Shown piece after piece: positions 16,588 to 24,971 of a stretch of 64,000 bases of DNA. Source of the DNA: Massilia aurea (GTDB lineage: Bacteria; Pseudomonadota; Gammaproteobacteria; Burkholderiales; Burkholderiaceae_D); NCBI RefSeq assembly GCF_014200505.1, contig NZ_JACHBX010000002.1, positions 1-64,000 of the forward strand. The letters run 5' to 3'. Each line of letters begins with the position of its first letter. Position 1 is the first letter of the stretch. Below the pieces are notes generated by a model. The model was given only the letters and a program-made list of their open reading frames with translations, was not told the origin of the DNA and made no database searches. Made by a program: the position numbers and the translations under genes.

Positions 16588-18408
16588 CTAGACGGCGCTC
16601 GGCCGCTTGAGCGCTGCCGGCTTGCGCCCTGCCGCTGCCTGCGACAGCGTGATGACCGGCACGCGGTCGCCCTGCAGCGTAACGTCGAACGCCATCAGTT
16701 CGTCGCGCCGGAACGCGTGCACCGGTATCCGGTCGCCGACGCGGTAGCGCGCCAGCAGCGCATCGACATTCGACGGATTGCCGTTCACGCGCAGCCCGTC
16801 GATCGCAATGACCACGTCGAGCGCCGACAGGCCGGCCAAATGCGCGGCGCCGCCTTCGTGCACCTGCGTGAGCTTGGCGCCCAGCGGATCGCGCCCGATG
16901 CCGGCGTCAAACGAGGCCTTGCCGGTCTTGCGTTCGTCGACCAGCTTGACGCCGAACGGCGCGTACAGCTTGGCCAGCGGCAGGTCCTCCACACCGCGCA
17001 CGTAGCGCTCGAACAGGTTCCTGAGTTTCAGGCCGCTGACTTCATCAAACAGCGCTTCGACTTCGTGCTCGGTCACGCCGCGCCCGACGCTCGGATAAAA
17101 GTCGCGGCCGTAGCGGTCCCACAGCGCCAGCATCACGTCGTCGAGCGACTTGGCCCCGCCTGTCTTGGCGCGGATCGTCAGGTCGAACGCCAGCGCGATC
17201 AGCGAACCTTTGGTGTAGTAGCTGATGATCGCGTTGGGCGAATTCTCGTCCTGGCGGTAGTACTTGCTCCAGGCGTCGAAGCTCGACTCAGCCACGCTCT
17301 GCTTCAGGCGCCCGCTGCCGCGCAGCACGCCGCACATGGTCTTGGCCTGCAATTTGAAATACGTCGTTTCTCCGATGATCCCGGCGCGCACCAGCATCAG
17401 GTCGTCGTAGTAGCTAGTGAAACCCTCGAACAGCCACAGGAGCGGCGTGTAGTTCTCGACCTGCAGGTCGTATGGCGCGAACACGGCCGGCTTGATGCGC
17501 TTGACGTTCCAGGTGTGGAAGTACTCGTGGCTGCACAAGCCCAAAAACTGCAGATAGCCTTCGCCCGGCTCGCCGGGTTTCTGGTTTGCCGTGGTGGGCA
17601 GGTCGGCGCGCGCGCAGATCAGCGCGGTCGAGGCGCGGTGTTCCAGGCCACCGTAACCGTCGCCCACGGCCATCGTCATGAACACGTAGCGCTCCAGCGG
17701 CGCGCGTTTGGTCAGTGGTTCGAAAAACGCGATCTGGGTTTCGCAGATGGCTTTCAGGTCGGCCTGGAGGCGCGCCATATCCAGGTTGGGCACGCGGCCC
17801 GTGATGACGATGTCGTGCGGGATGCCGTGCGCCTCGAACGTGGCCAGTTCGAAATCGCCCATTTCGACCGGGTGGTCGATCAGCTCATCGTAGTTGGCCG
17901 CGCCATAGGTGCCGAAGCCATAGCGCTTGGCGCCCGCTTCTTTCATCGAGGTCGCCACGCGCCAGGTGCGGGCAGCCGCATCGGCCGGCCGCTGGATGTC
18001 GACCTGGTGCGCCGTCGCTTCCTGCCCCACCACGCGCAGGAACACGCTGGTGCCGTTGAAGAAGCCGTGGGTCTGGTCCAGGTGCGCAGCGCGCACCGAC
18101 AGGTCCCACGCATACACCTCGTAATGCAGCGTTAGCGGGCCGGCGCCTGGTGCTGCGCGCCACGTGTGCTTGTCGAGTTTTGTCAGTGCCACCGCGGCCC
18201 CGGCCTGCTCGGCGCGGATGCGCACGATATTGCGCGCGAACTCGCGGATCATGTAGCTGCCCGGGATCCAGGCCGGCAGCGCGAAGATCTGCCCGTCAGG
18301 ATCGGGATTGGCCACCGTCAGCGTGACGTTGAACAGGTGACCGGCCAGGTCCCGCGGGACGATGGTGTAGAAAATTGCGCTCTGTTTTTTTTGCGATGGC
18401 TTTTTCAT
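16588..18408 (-). CDS. M61 family aminopeptidase with PDZ domain
   Basis: A 606-residue protein of the glycyl aminopeptidase M61 family. The zinc motif HEYFHTWNVKR lies at about residue 293, with the third ligand glutamate probably in the WLFEGFTSYYDD segment downstream. The N-terminal domain (about residues 10-170) has the M61 beta-fold with FALPAWIPGSYMIREFARNI. A PDZ domain occupies about residues 490-590 (GLSALDVVIAIDGLRVNG). No signal peptide is evident, so cytoplasmic action is likely. Members release N-terminal Gly/Ala from peptides; the physiological role is unclear. Confidence 0.92.
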   Translation of the reverse strand: MKKPSQKKQSAIFYTIVPRDLAGHLFNVTLTVANPDPDGQIFALPAWIPGSYMIREFARNIVRIRAEQAGAAVALTKLDKHTWRAAPGAGPLTLHYEVYAWDLSVRAAHLDQTHGFFNGTSVFLRVVGQEATAHQVDIQRPADAAARTWRVATSMKEAGAKRYGFGTYGAANYDELIDHPVEMGDFELATFEAHGIPHDIVITGRVPNLDMARLQADLKAICETQIAFFEPLTKRAPLERYVFMTMAVGDGYGGLEHRASTALICARADLPTTANQKPGEPGEGYLQFLGLCSHEYFHTWNVKRIKPAVFAPYDLQVENYTPLLWLFEGFTSYYDDLMLVRAGIIGETTYFKLQAKTMCGVLRGSGRLKQSVAESSFDAWSKYYRQDENSPNAIISYYTKGSLIALAFDLTIRAKTGGAKSLDDVMLALWDRYGRDFYPSVGRGVTEHEVEALFDEVSGLKLRNLFERYVRGVEDLPLAKLYAPFGVKLVDERKTGKASFDAGIGRDPLGAKLTQVHEGGAAHLAGLSALDVVIAIDGLRVNGNPSNVDALLARYRVGDRIPVHAFRRDELMAFDVTLQGDRVPVITLSQAAAGRKPAALKRPSAV

Positions 18409-18459
18409 GATCTGGGGTTGGTCTCGGGTCGCGCCGTATGGACAATAGTGTAAGCGGAT

Positions 18460-19062
18460 TCAGGCTGGCAGATCGCCTTGTGTATCGATGTCGCGCAGGA
18501 TGCCAGGATCCGGCACGGCGATCGTGGTCACCGGGCTGCTCGCGAGCAGGCGCCGCGCGCCCTGGTCGCCGTCCAGCGCCAGCAAGGCGGCGTGATGGAT
18601 GGCGCCAAACGCAACCGGATTGCCACGGCGGCCATCGAACAGCGGCGCCGCAATCCCGGCACCGTCGCCAATCGCGCGCACCAGCGCCTGCAGCGTCGCT
18701 TCGGCCACGAACGGCATGTCGCCCAGCGCCACGAGCCAGCCGCTGGCGCCATGCGTCTCAAGCGGCGCATGGCGGATCGCATGCGCCAGCGACAGCCCCA
18801 TGCCGCTGTCGGCATCCGCGCACACGGTGACGGTGCAGCCAAGCGCGCGCAGCGCATCGGCCACGCCGCCATCGTGTGGTGGCACCACCGCCACCACGTG
18901 CGGCAGCACCGCCAGCAACCTGCGCGCGCTGGCCACGACGACGAAGTCGCCGCCCGGCAAACGCTGAAGCAGCTTGTTCTGCACGCCGGCCGGATCGAAA
19001 CGCCGGCCGCGCCCTGCGGCCAGCAGGATGCCGGTGAGCGTGCTGCCCTCGCGCGGCGGCAC
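18460..19062 (-). CDS. MobA-like nucleotidyltransferase
   Basis: The start is taken as GTG at 19062, 5 bp after the dsbC stop and preceded by GGGAAG, giving 200 residues. The sequence TGILLAAGRGRRFDPAG is the nucleotide-binding loop of the MobA-like NTP transferase family, with a downstream VALGDMPFV that carries the metal-binding aspartate and GRRGNPVAFG. Relatives include MocA (CTP:molybdopterin cytidylyltransferase) and CoxC/XdhC-linked proteins. Lysine in the motif (QNKLLQRLPGG) is retained. No molybdenum-enzyme gene is nearby, so MocA is a possibility rather than a call. Confidence 0.82.
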   Translation of the reverse strand: MPPREGSTLTGILLAAGRGRRFDPAGVQNKLLQRLPGGDFVVVASARRLLAVLPHVVAVVPPHDGGVADALRALGCTVTVCADADSGMGLSLAHAIRHAPLETHGASGWLVALGDMPFVAEATLQALVRAIGDGAGIAAPLFDGRRGNPVAFGAIHHAALLALDGDQGARRLLASSPVTTIAVPDPGILRDIDTQGDLPA

Positions 19063-19067
19063 GCCGG

Positions 19068-19802
19068 TTACTTCCCGCCCTTGCCTTCGAGCGAATCGAA
19101 CTTGCCTTCGAGCGCCTTGAGGTCGATCGCGCCCGGGATGCGCGAGCCGTCCGCAAAGAAGATCGCCGGCGTGCCCGTGATGCGCAGCTTCTGGCCCAGC
19201 GCGACGATCTTGTCGTTCGGCGTTTCGCACGCAGCCGGTGCGGTCGGTGGCACTTTACCGGCGAGCATCCAGTCGTCCCAGGCCTTGTTGCGGTCGGACG
19301 CGCACCAGACGTTCTTCGACTTCACGAACGAATCCTCGGACAGGATGTTGTACATGAAGGTGTAGATCGTGACGTTGTCGATCTCCTTGAGCGTGGTCTG
19401 GCGCAGGCGCTTGCAGTAGCCGCAGTTCGGATCCTCGAACACCGCGATCACGCGCTTGCCGTTGCCCTTGACCTGCTTGAGCGCCATCTCGAGCGGCAGG
19501 TCGGAGAACTTGATCTTGTTGACGTCATCGATGCGTTCGCGCGTCAGGTTGCGCGAGCTTTTCACGTCGTAGATCTGGCCGATGACGAGGTACTCGCCCT
19601 TCTTGTCGGTGTACAGGATGTCGCCCGCGACGCGCACTTCGTACAGGCCCGAATAGGGGGTTTCCTTGACCGACTCGATCTTCGCGCCGCTCAAGCTTGG
19701 CTCGAGCGCCTTCTTGATGGTCGATTCGACATTGGTCTGCGCATCGACGCACGAGGCGAGAAGGCCAGTCGCCAGCAGGACGGCGAGCTTCATTTTAAGC
19801 AT
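19068..19802 (-). CDS. dsbC: Thiol:disulfide isomerase DsbC
   Basis: A 244-residue periplasmic disulfide isomerase. The N-terminal segment MLKMKLAVLLATGLLASC resembles a lipoprotein signal (LASC, Cys18), so the protein may be membrane anchored, which would be unusual for DsbC. A dimerisation domain (about residues 25-85) precedes a thioredoxin fold with active site C127-G-Y-C130 (DPNCGYCKRL) and cis-proline loop GTPAIF. A second cysteine pair lies at NVWCASD / AACETP. It is followed by the MobA-like gene with 5 bp spacing and preceded by the UbiH-family gene 12 bp away. Confidence 0.93.
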   Translation of the reverse strand: MLKMKLAVLLATGLLASCVDAQTNVESTIKKALEPSLSGAKIESVKETPYSGLYEVRVAGDILYTDKKGEYLVIGQIYDVKSSRNLTRERIDDVNKIKFSDLPLEMALKQVKGNGKRVIAVFEDPNCGYCKRLRQTTLKEIDNVTIYTFMYNILSEDSFVKSKNVWCASDRNKAWDDWMLAGKVPPTAPAACETPNDKIVALGQKLRITGTPAIFFADGSRIPGAIDLKALEGKFDSLEGKGGK

Positions 19803-19814
19803 GCTTGTAATTCC

Positions 19815-21044
19815 TTAGATTGATGACTTGCCCATGGCATGGGCCATCAGGCGCCGCTTCAGTGCCGGCATGTTATTGAGCAGGTTCAGGCCGATATTCC
19901 GGACCACGCGCAGCGGTTCCAGGTTCGCGCCGAACAGGCGTTCGAGTCCATCGGTGGCCAGTTGCATCAGCAGCACCTCTTCCTTGCGCTTGCGGGCATA
20001 GCGCGCCAGCACCCGCTCGTCGCCGATGGCGCGCCGCTCTTCGCGGTCACGCACGATCGCAAGCAAGTCGACGATGTCGCCAAACCCCAGGTTCATGCCA
20101 TGGCCGGCCAGCGGATGCACGGCGTGCGCCGCGTCGCCCACCAGCGCCACGTGCGGCGCCACCATCGCATGCGGCTTGACCAGCGCCAGCGGCAGTGCAG
20201 CCACGGCGTCCGGCTGCAACGGGCGCAGCGTGCCCAGGATGTCGTCGGCGTACGCGCCCAGCCGGATCGCCAGCTCGCCCAGCGACTCTTCCATCAGTGT
20301 GGCGGCCAGCGTTTCCGGCGCCGACCATACGAGCGAGACGCGGTTGCCCGGCAGCGGCAGCAGCGCGATGATCCCGTCCGAGCCGGTGAACCACTGGTGC
20401 GCGACGCCGTGGTGCGGCTTGTCGCAGGCGAAGTTGGTGACGATGGCGCTCTGGTGATACATGCGGTAGTCGACGCCGATATCGCACTGCCCGCGCACCC
20501 ACGATTCGCGCCCGTCCGCGCCGACCAGCAGCGCGCACTCGACACGGCGGCCGTCTTCGAGGCGCACGGCGGCGCCGCTGTCGCTGCAGGTCAGTTCGCA
20601 GGCGCGCCCCTCCACGCGCTGCACATTGTGCGCGAAGCGGAGCGCGGCATCGAGCGCGCCGTTCAAGTTCTGGTCTTCGACGATCCATGCGAGCGTGCCG
20701 ACCCGTGCGCCGAAGGCATCAAAGCCCAGGCTGCCGCCATCGGCGCCGTCACCATGCACGTCCATCTCATCGACCGGCGCGATGCGCGCCATGTCGAGGG
20801 CGTCCCATACCTTCAGTGACGCCAGCAGGTCGTGCGCCGTGTGGTTGAGCGCATACACGCGCACGTCCCACGGTCGCTCGACGGCCGGTGCAGTGGCCGC
20901 AGCGGGCGCTTGCCGGGCCGGCGGCGCCAGCAGCGTCACGCTGTGGCCGGCCTGGGCGAAGCCGAGGGCTGCCGTCTTGGCGATGGCGCCATTGCCGACG
21001 ATGCAGACGTCGGTCCGGATGGTAGAAGTCGAGGGCGTGGTCAT
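19815..21044 (-). CDS. UbiH/UbiF/VisC family FAD-dependent hydroxylase
   Basis: A flavoprotein monooxygenase of 409 residues, start at 21044 (MTTPSTSTIRTD). It carries the FAD-binding DVCIVGNGAIAKTAALGFA motif near the N-terminus, an RVYALNHTAHDLLASL segment equivalent to the family's R-x-x-A-L stretch, LLVGADGRES (DG motif) and the signature GDAAHAVHPLAGHGMNLGFG. This family hydroxylates the ubiquinone ring. Which position (UbiH, UbiF, UbiI or UbiM type) cannot be fixed here. Another reading would be a paralogue with a different substrate. Confidence 0.88.
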   Translation of the reverse strand: MTTPSTSTIRTDVCIVGNGAIAKTAALGFAQAGHSVTLLAPPARQAPAAATAPAVERPWDVRVYALNHTAHDLLASLKVWDALDMARIAPVDEMDVHGDGADGGSLGFDAFGARVGTLAWIVEDQNLNGALDAALRFAHNVQRVEGRACELTCSDSGAAVRLEDGRRVECALLVGADGRESWVRGQCDIGVDYRMYHQSAIVTNFACDKPHHGVAHQWFTGSDGIIALLPLPGNRVSLVWSAPETLAATLMEESLGELAIRLGAYADDILGTLRPLQPDAVAALPLALVKPHAMVAPHVALVGDAAHAVHPLAGHGMNLGFGDIVDLLAIVRDREERRAIGDERVLARYARKRKEEVLLMQLATDGLERLFGANLEPLRVVRNIGLNLLNNMPALKRRLMAHAMGKSSI

Positions 21045-21177
21045 GGGGACATTATAGCGATATGCCGGTGCCGGGGGCCGGGCGGCGGACTCGCACCCGC
21101 GCAGGTGAGCGGGACAGGCGGATGCGCTGGGCAGCCACCTGCAGACCACGTTTGCGCGATCGCGCGCGCAAGAGCAC

Positions 21178-21206
21178 TTGCGCAACTGAAAAACGCTGGC
21201 TATAAT
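21178..21206 (+). promoter_or_regulatory. Promoter of tRNA-Phe copy 1
   Basis: TTGCGC (21178-21183) and TATAAT (21201-21206) are 17 bp apart; the -10 box ends 12 bp before the mature tRNA 5' end. Confidence 0.8.
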
Positions 21207-21218
21207 CGTGCCTCTCTT

Positions 21219-21294
21219 GGCCTGGTAGCTCAGTTGGTAGAGCAGAGGATTGAAAATCCTTGTGTCGGTGGTTCGATTCCGCCCCGGGCCACCA
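21219..21294 (+). tRNA. tRNA-Phe (GAA), copy 1
   Basis: A 76-nt cloverleaf: acceptor arms GGCCTGG and CCGGGCC pair, anticodon loop reads TTGAAAA with anticodon GAA, T arm GGTTCGATTCC, and the 3' CCA is encoded. Followed by terminator 21317-21337. Copies 2 and 3 are identical in sequence. Confidence 0.98.
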
Positions 21295-21316
21295 AGAATT
21301 CAGCAACACGCAAAAA

Positions 21317-21340
21317 ACGCCACCACCGAGTGGCGTTTTT
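21317..21340 (+). terminator. Terminator after tRNA-Phe copy 1
   Basis: AACGCCAC and GTGGCGTT pair over a short loop and are followed by TTTTT. It lies 22 bp after the tRNA end. Confidence 0.85.
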
Positions 21341-21357
21341 GCATTCCAAGGCCACTC

Positions 21358-21699
21358 ATGCATACCCTTCCGCCCTGCCCTCTCTGCCAATCGGCCTATA
21401 CCTATGACGACGGCGCCGGCCAGTATGTCTGCCCGGAATGCGCGCACGAGTGGCCGATCGCGGGTGCGGCTACCGCCGAGACCGCGCGTGTCTACAAAGA
21501 TGCGTCGGGCAACATCCTGCAGGACGGCGACACCGTCACCGTGATCAAGGACCTCAAGCCTAAGGGCTCGGGCGGCGTGATCAAGCAGGGCACCAAGGTC
21601 AAGAACATCCGCCTCGTCGACGCTGACCACGATATCGATTGCAAGATCGATGGCTTCGGCGCCATGAGCCTGAAGACGGAGTTCGTGCGCAAGGTGTAA
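21358..21699 (+). CDS. PhnA/YjdM family zinc-ribbon protein
   Basis: A 113-residue protein; start at 21358 ([14 protein letters not shown]). The N-terminus has a zinc ribbon with CPLC and CPEC, followed by HEWPIAG, and the C-terminal part is the beta-barrel-like domain [20 protein letters not shown] typical of YjdM (formerly PhnA). Despite the old name it has no proven role in phosphonate use; in some species a related enzyme is phosphonoacetate hydrolase. It stands directly after the tRNA-Phe terminator and is probably monocistronic. Confidence 0.92.
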   Translation: MHTLPPCPLCQSAYTYDDGAGQYVCPECAHEWPIAGAATAETARVYKDASGNILQDGDTVTVIKDLKPKGSGGVIKQGTKVKNIRLVDADHDIDCKIDGFGAMSLKTEFVRKV

Positions 21700-21779
21700 T
21701 AGCGTGGCGCTGTAAACCATGCGACATCATGGCGGTTTTGTCATTATTCTGTGAACCTTGAAGATCACAAGAGGTTCCC

Positions 21780-22364
21780 ATGTTTGCCAAGCCATCGTTC
21801 CTTGCCGCGTGCGCCACGCTCGCCCTGTCTGGCCTCTGCGCCGGGTCGGCATTGGCTGCTGACGCTGCCAAGCCATTGCAGCCGATCGAATCGCTCGCGG
21901 TGCCCCGCTATATGGGCGTCTGGTACGAAATCGCCAAGTTCCCGAACGAGTTCCAGAAGAAATGCGTGGGCGACACCAGCGCTACCTATAACCTCGACAA
22001 GGACGGCCGGGTCAAGGTGATCAACCGCTGCCGCACAGCCGACGGCAAGGTCGATACCGCCGAAGGCGTCGCGCGCCAGCCGGGCGCGGCCACGTCGCCC
22101 AAGCTCGAGGTGCGCTTTGCACCGGCCATCCTGTCCTTCATCCCGATGGTATGGGGCGATTACTGGGTGATCGATCTGGACAACAAGTACCAGCTCTCCG
22201 CCGTGAGCGAACCCAAGCGCGAATACCTGTGGATCCTGTCGCGCACGCCCCAGGTCGCCCCGGCCGAATACAACGCCTTGCTGGCACGCCTGAAGGCCCA
22301 AGGCCTGGACACCTCGAAACTCGTGCTCACCCCGCATACGGTGGCGCCGCAATCCGGGCAGTGA
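21780..22364 (+). CDS. Lipocalin (Blc-like)
   Basis: A 194-residue exported lipocalin with signal peptide ending SALAAD. The conserved GxW motif is present in RYMGVWYEIAKFPNEFQ, followed by CVGDTSATYNL; later conserved segments include GDYWVIDLDNKYQLSAV and PKREYLWILSRTP. Bacterial Blc proteins bind lysophospholipids or fatty acids and are made under envelope stress. Blc of E. coli is a lipoprotein, whereas no lipobox is seen here, so this form is probably periplasmic. The next gene begins 7 bp downstream. Confidence 0.92.
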   Translation: MFAKPSFLAACATLALSGLCAGSALAADAAKPLQPIESLAVPRYMGVWYEIAKFPNEFQKKCVGDTSATYNLDKDGRVKVINRCRTADGKVDTAEGVARQPGAATSPKLEVRFAPAILSFIPMVWGDYWVIDLDNKYQLSAVSEPKREYLWILSRTPQVAPAEYNALLARLKAQGLDTSKLVLTPHTVAPQSGQ

Positions 22365-22371
22365 CCATCTG

Positions 22372-23244
22372 GTGAAGCGATCAGTCATGCGTGCTGCCCT
22401 CTTCGGGCTCGGCCTGCTGACATCGATCGCGCCAGCCTGGGCCCAGCCCCTTGCTGCCGATCCACTGGCAGCACTGATCAATGCCTACCGCGCCAACCCG
22501 GCTGACTGCGATGGCGCACCCGTCGCGCCGGTGACCGCGCTGGTCGCCGAGCCGGCTTTGGCGCAGATCCGGATCGGCTTCGGGACCTTCATCGAATCAG
22601 CGCTGGCGCAGGCCGGCTACGCTGCCGATAACGCGGATTCCGTCGACGTTACCGGTCCGGAAGATGCCGTGGCCGCCATGCGCGTGCTGCAGCAGAAGTA
22701 CTGCAAGGTGCTGCGCAGCGAACAATTCTCGGCCGTGGGCAGCTACCGCGAAGGCGCAACCTGGACCGTCGTGCTGGCTCGCCCGGCGCCGCCCTTGCCA
22801 TCGACTACCTACCCGGACTGGCGCGATGCCGGCCGCGCCATCCTCGAAGCGGTCAATCTTGCACGCGCCAGCGCACGCATGTGCGGCGACCGCGCATTTG
22901 CGCCGGCGCCGCCCTTGCAGTGGAACGCGGTGCTGGGCGAGGCCGCGCTGGCCCACAGCCAAGACATGGCCACCCGCCGCTACTTCAACCACTACGCACA
23001 GGACGGCAGCGACCCGGCCGATCGCGCCACGCGCGCCGGATATCGCTGGCACCGGTTGGGCGAAAACATCGCCTTCGGCCAGCACTCGCCACAGGAAGCG
23101 GTCGACGGCTGGATCGACAGCCCGGGGCACTGCGCCAACATCATGCAAGCGGACTTCACCGAAATGGGCGCGGCCTATGGCGTCACGGCCGACCGGCAGG
23201 CTGGCATCATCTACTGGACCCAGGTGTTCGGCACGCCGCGGTAA
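22372..23244 (+). CDS. CAP (SCP/PR1) domain exported protein
   Basis: 290 residues with signal peptide ending APAWAQP. The C-terminal half is a CAP domain: AVNLARASARMCG, LQWNAVLGEAALAHSQDMA, YFNHYAQDGSDPADRATRAG, GENIAFGQHSPQEAVDGWIDSPGHCANIM and FTEMGAAYG, with the conserved His and Glu of the CAP cavity. The N-terminal half is a separate, uncharacterised domain with two cysteines. The frame opens with GTG at 22372; ATG at 22387 is an alternative start, and both give a signal peptide. Role unknown; bacterial CAP proteins are poorly understood. Confidence 0.85.
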   Translation: MKRSVMRAALFGLGLLTSIAPAWAQPLAADPLAALINAYRANPADCDGAPVAPVTALVAEPALAQIRIGFGTFIESALAQAGYAADNADSVDVTGPEDAVAAMRVLQQKYCKVLRSEQFSAVGSYREGATWTVVLARPAPPLPSTTYPDWRDAGRAILEAVNLARASARMCGDRAFAPAPPLQWNAVLGEAALAHSQDMATRRYFNHYAQDGSDPADRATRAGYRWHRLGENIAFGQHSPQEAVDGWIDSPGHCANIMQADFTEMGAAYGVTADRQAGIIYWTQVFGTPR

Positions 23245-23338
23245 GGTGACAAAAACGCGCCCTGCCCCGCTTTCGACCCTGGTTCCAACCCCAGGCGCGC
23301 TCTTCGTCAACGCTGCTTCGGCTAGACTTGCCTGCACC

Positions 23339-24253
23339 ATGACCCTGATCGCCACCCAACCACACCTCGGCCTTGTCTGCATCACCGTCTCGAAAGAGGT
23401 GCGGTATCGCACGATCACGCGCAAGCGCCTGCTCGACCTGTCCGAAGACGGCCAGCAGCGCGCGCTGGAAGACATCTACCGCGACAATATCCAGACGCTC
23501 GACAACGCCCTGCGCTACTGCGAGCGCGAAGGTATCAAGCTGTACCGGATGCCGTCGTCGATCTTCCCGTTCGCCGACGAGCCGTTCGGCCTGGCGGTTC
23601 TGGAAAAATTCAAGGACACCCTGGGCCGATCGGGCCGGCGCGCGACCGAACGCGGCATCCGGCTGGTGATGCATCCCGACCAGTTTGTGGTACTCAGTTC
23701 GGACTCGGAGAACGTCGTTGCCAACAGCGTCAAGATCCTGCAAATGCACGCCGACATCATGGATTTGCTGGAGCAACCGCGTTCGCCCTGGGCGCTGCTG
23801 GAGATCCACGGTGGCAAATCCGACCGCGAAGACCAGCTGGTGGCCCGCATCGCCGAACTGCCCGAGGCAATCCGCAGCCGCCTGTGCCTGGAGAATGACG
23901 AATACGCCTACAGCGCCGACGAAATCCACGCCGTCTGCGTGCGTGCGGGTGTGCCGATGGTGTTCGACGCCCACCACCACATCGTTCATGAAAAGCTCGA
24001 CAGCTACGACCACCCGAGCGTCGCCGAAACGCTGGCCAAGGCCCGCGCCACCTGGCCCGATCCGGCGCACCAGCTGGTGCATATCTCGAACGGCCGCGAA
24101 GGTTTCAACGACCGCCAGCATTCCGACCTGATTTCGGTGATGCCGTCGTCTTACCTGCAAGCGCCCTGGATCGAGATCGAGGCCAAGCATAAGGAAGACG
24201 CGATCCGCGGCCTGCACGGCTGGTGCGAGAAAATCACGCCCGCCGCAACGTAG
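23339..24253 (+). CDS. uvsE: UV damage endonuclease (UvsE/UVDE)
   Basis: 304 residues from ATG 23339. The TIM-barrel UVDE family nicks DNA 5' to UV photoproducts and some other lesions, an alternative to UvrABC. Diagnostic segments are LGLVCITVSKEVRYRT, LYRMPSSIFPFADEP, RLVMHPDQFVVLSS, EIHGGKSDRED, LCLENDEYAY, VFDAHHHIVHEK and HISNGREGFNDRQHSD, which supply the metal-binding His, Glu and Asp residues. The 3' end overlaps the convergent alpha/beta hydrolase gene by 20 bp. UVDE has a patchy distribution in proteobacteria, so it may be a mobile trait. Confidence 0.95.
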   Translation: MTLIATQPHLGLVCITVSKEVRYRTITRKRLLDLSEDGQQRALEDIYRDNIQTLDNALRYCEREGIKLYRMPSSIFPFADEPFGLAVLEKFKDTLGRSGRRATERGIRLVMHPDQFVVLSSDSENVVANSVKILQMHADIMDLLEQPRSPWALLEIHGGKSDREDQLVARIAELPEAIRSRLCLENDEYAYSADEIHAVCVRAGVPMVFDAHHHIVHEKLDSYDHPSVAETLAKARATWPDPAHQLVHISNGREGFNDRQHSDLISVMPSSYLQAPWIEIEAKHKEDAIRGLHGWCEKITPAAT

Positions 24254-24962
24254 CCGTTCGGCCGGCGCGCAAGGCTGACACGCTTTCCAGCCACGGCACC
24301 AGCACGTCTGCCAGCGCCTGCGGCGCTTCGATCGGGATCATGTGGCCGCTGTCCTCGATGATGGCAAACGTGGACCCGGCAATCCCCGCATGCAGTTCCT
24401 GCGATTCTTCCAGGCTGCGCAAGCGGTCGTACTGAGCCGCGACGATCAGCGTCGGGCACCGGATCTGCTCCAGCAGATGCAGGTCGCCCGGCCGCTCGAC
24501 CATTGACTGGTTGCGAAACGCCTCCGCGCCCAGCCGCACACCCATCTGGCGTACACGTTCGATTAACGCGTCATCGCCCGCATTTTCAGGATGCAGCGAT
24601 GTAGCAATCGCCGTGCGGCTCAGGCCCGCGAACGACACCGACGGCGCCGAGCGCGCCACCGCGCGCTTGCCCTGCCTGACCGCATCGGTATCGGGCCGGG
24701 TCGAGCTGGCGATCAGGGCCAGCGCTTCCACCCGTGAGGGCGCCTGGCGCACGATCTCGCGCGTGACGTAGCCACCCATCGAAAAGCCGACGAGGATGAA
24801 CGACGGCGGCGCATCGCGCAACACGCGTGCCGCCATTGCTTCGAGCGATGCGTCGTGACGCAGGTCGGCATGCACGAGCGGGCCGAATGGCGAGAGCGGC
24901 GCGCGCAGATCGGCCCATAGCGTGTCATCGGCCATGTAGCCGGGTACCAGCAGAATCGTCAT
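24234..24962 (-). CDS. Alpha/beta hydrolase
   Basis: 242 residues of alpha/beta-hydrolase fold. The nucleophile elbow is VGFSMGGYV (Ser of G-F-S-M-G), the acid is probably in AAQYDRLRS, and the catalytic His in EDSGHMIPIEAP. There is no signal peptide. The closest general match is to small esterases/dienelactone-type proteins, but the substrate is unknown. Its stop region overlaps the end of uvsE on the other strand by 20 bp, and it lies 9 bp after the serine acetyltransferase stop, suggesting that the two are co-transcribed. Confidence 0.88.
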   Translation of the reverse strand: MTILLVPGYMADDTLWADLRAPLSPFGPLVHADLRHDASLEAMAARVLRDAPPSFILVGFSMGGYVTREIVRQAPSRVEALALIASSTRPDTDAVRQGKRAVARSAPSVSFAGLSRTAIATSLHPENAGDDALIERVRQMGVRLGAEAFRNQSMVERPGDLHLLEQIRCPTLIVAAQYDRLRSLEESQELHAGIAGSTFAIIEDSGHMIPIEAPQALADVLVPWLESVSALRAGRTATLRRA

Positions 24963-24971
24963 CCTTGAGGC

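Noticed and set aside
16525..18135. 536-codon plus-strand frame opposite the M61 gene
   Set aside because: Shadow frame with no motifs; the M61 zinc motif and PDZ domain lie on the other strand.
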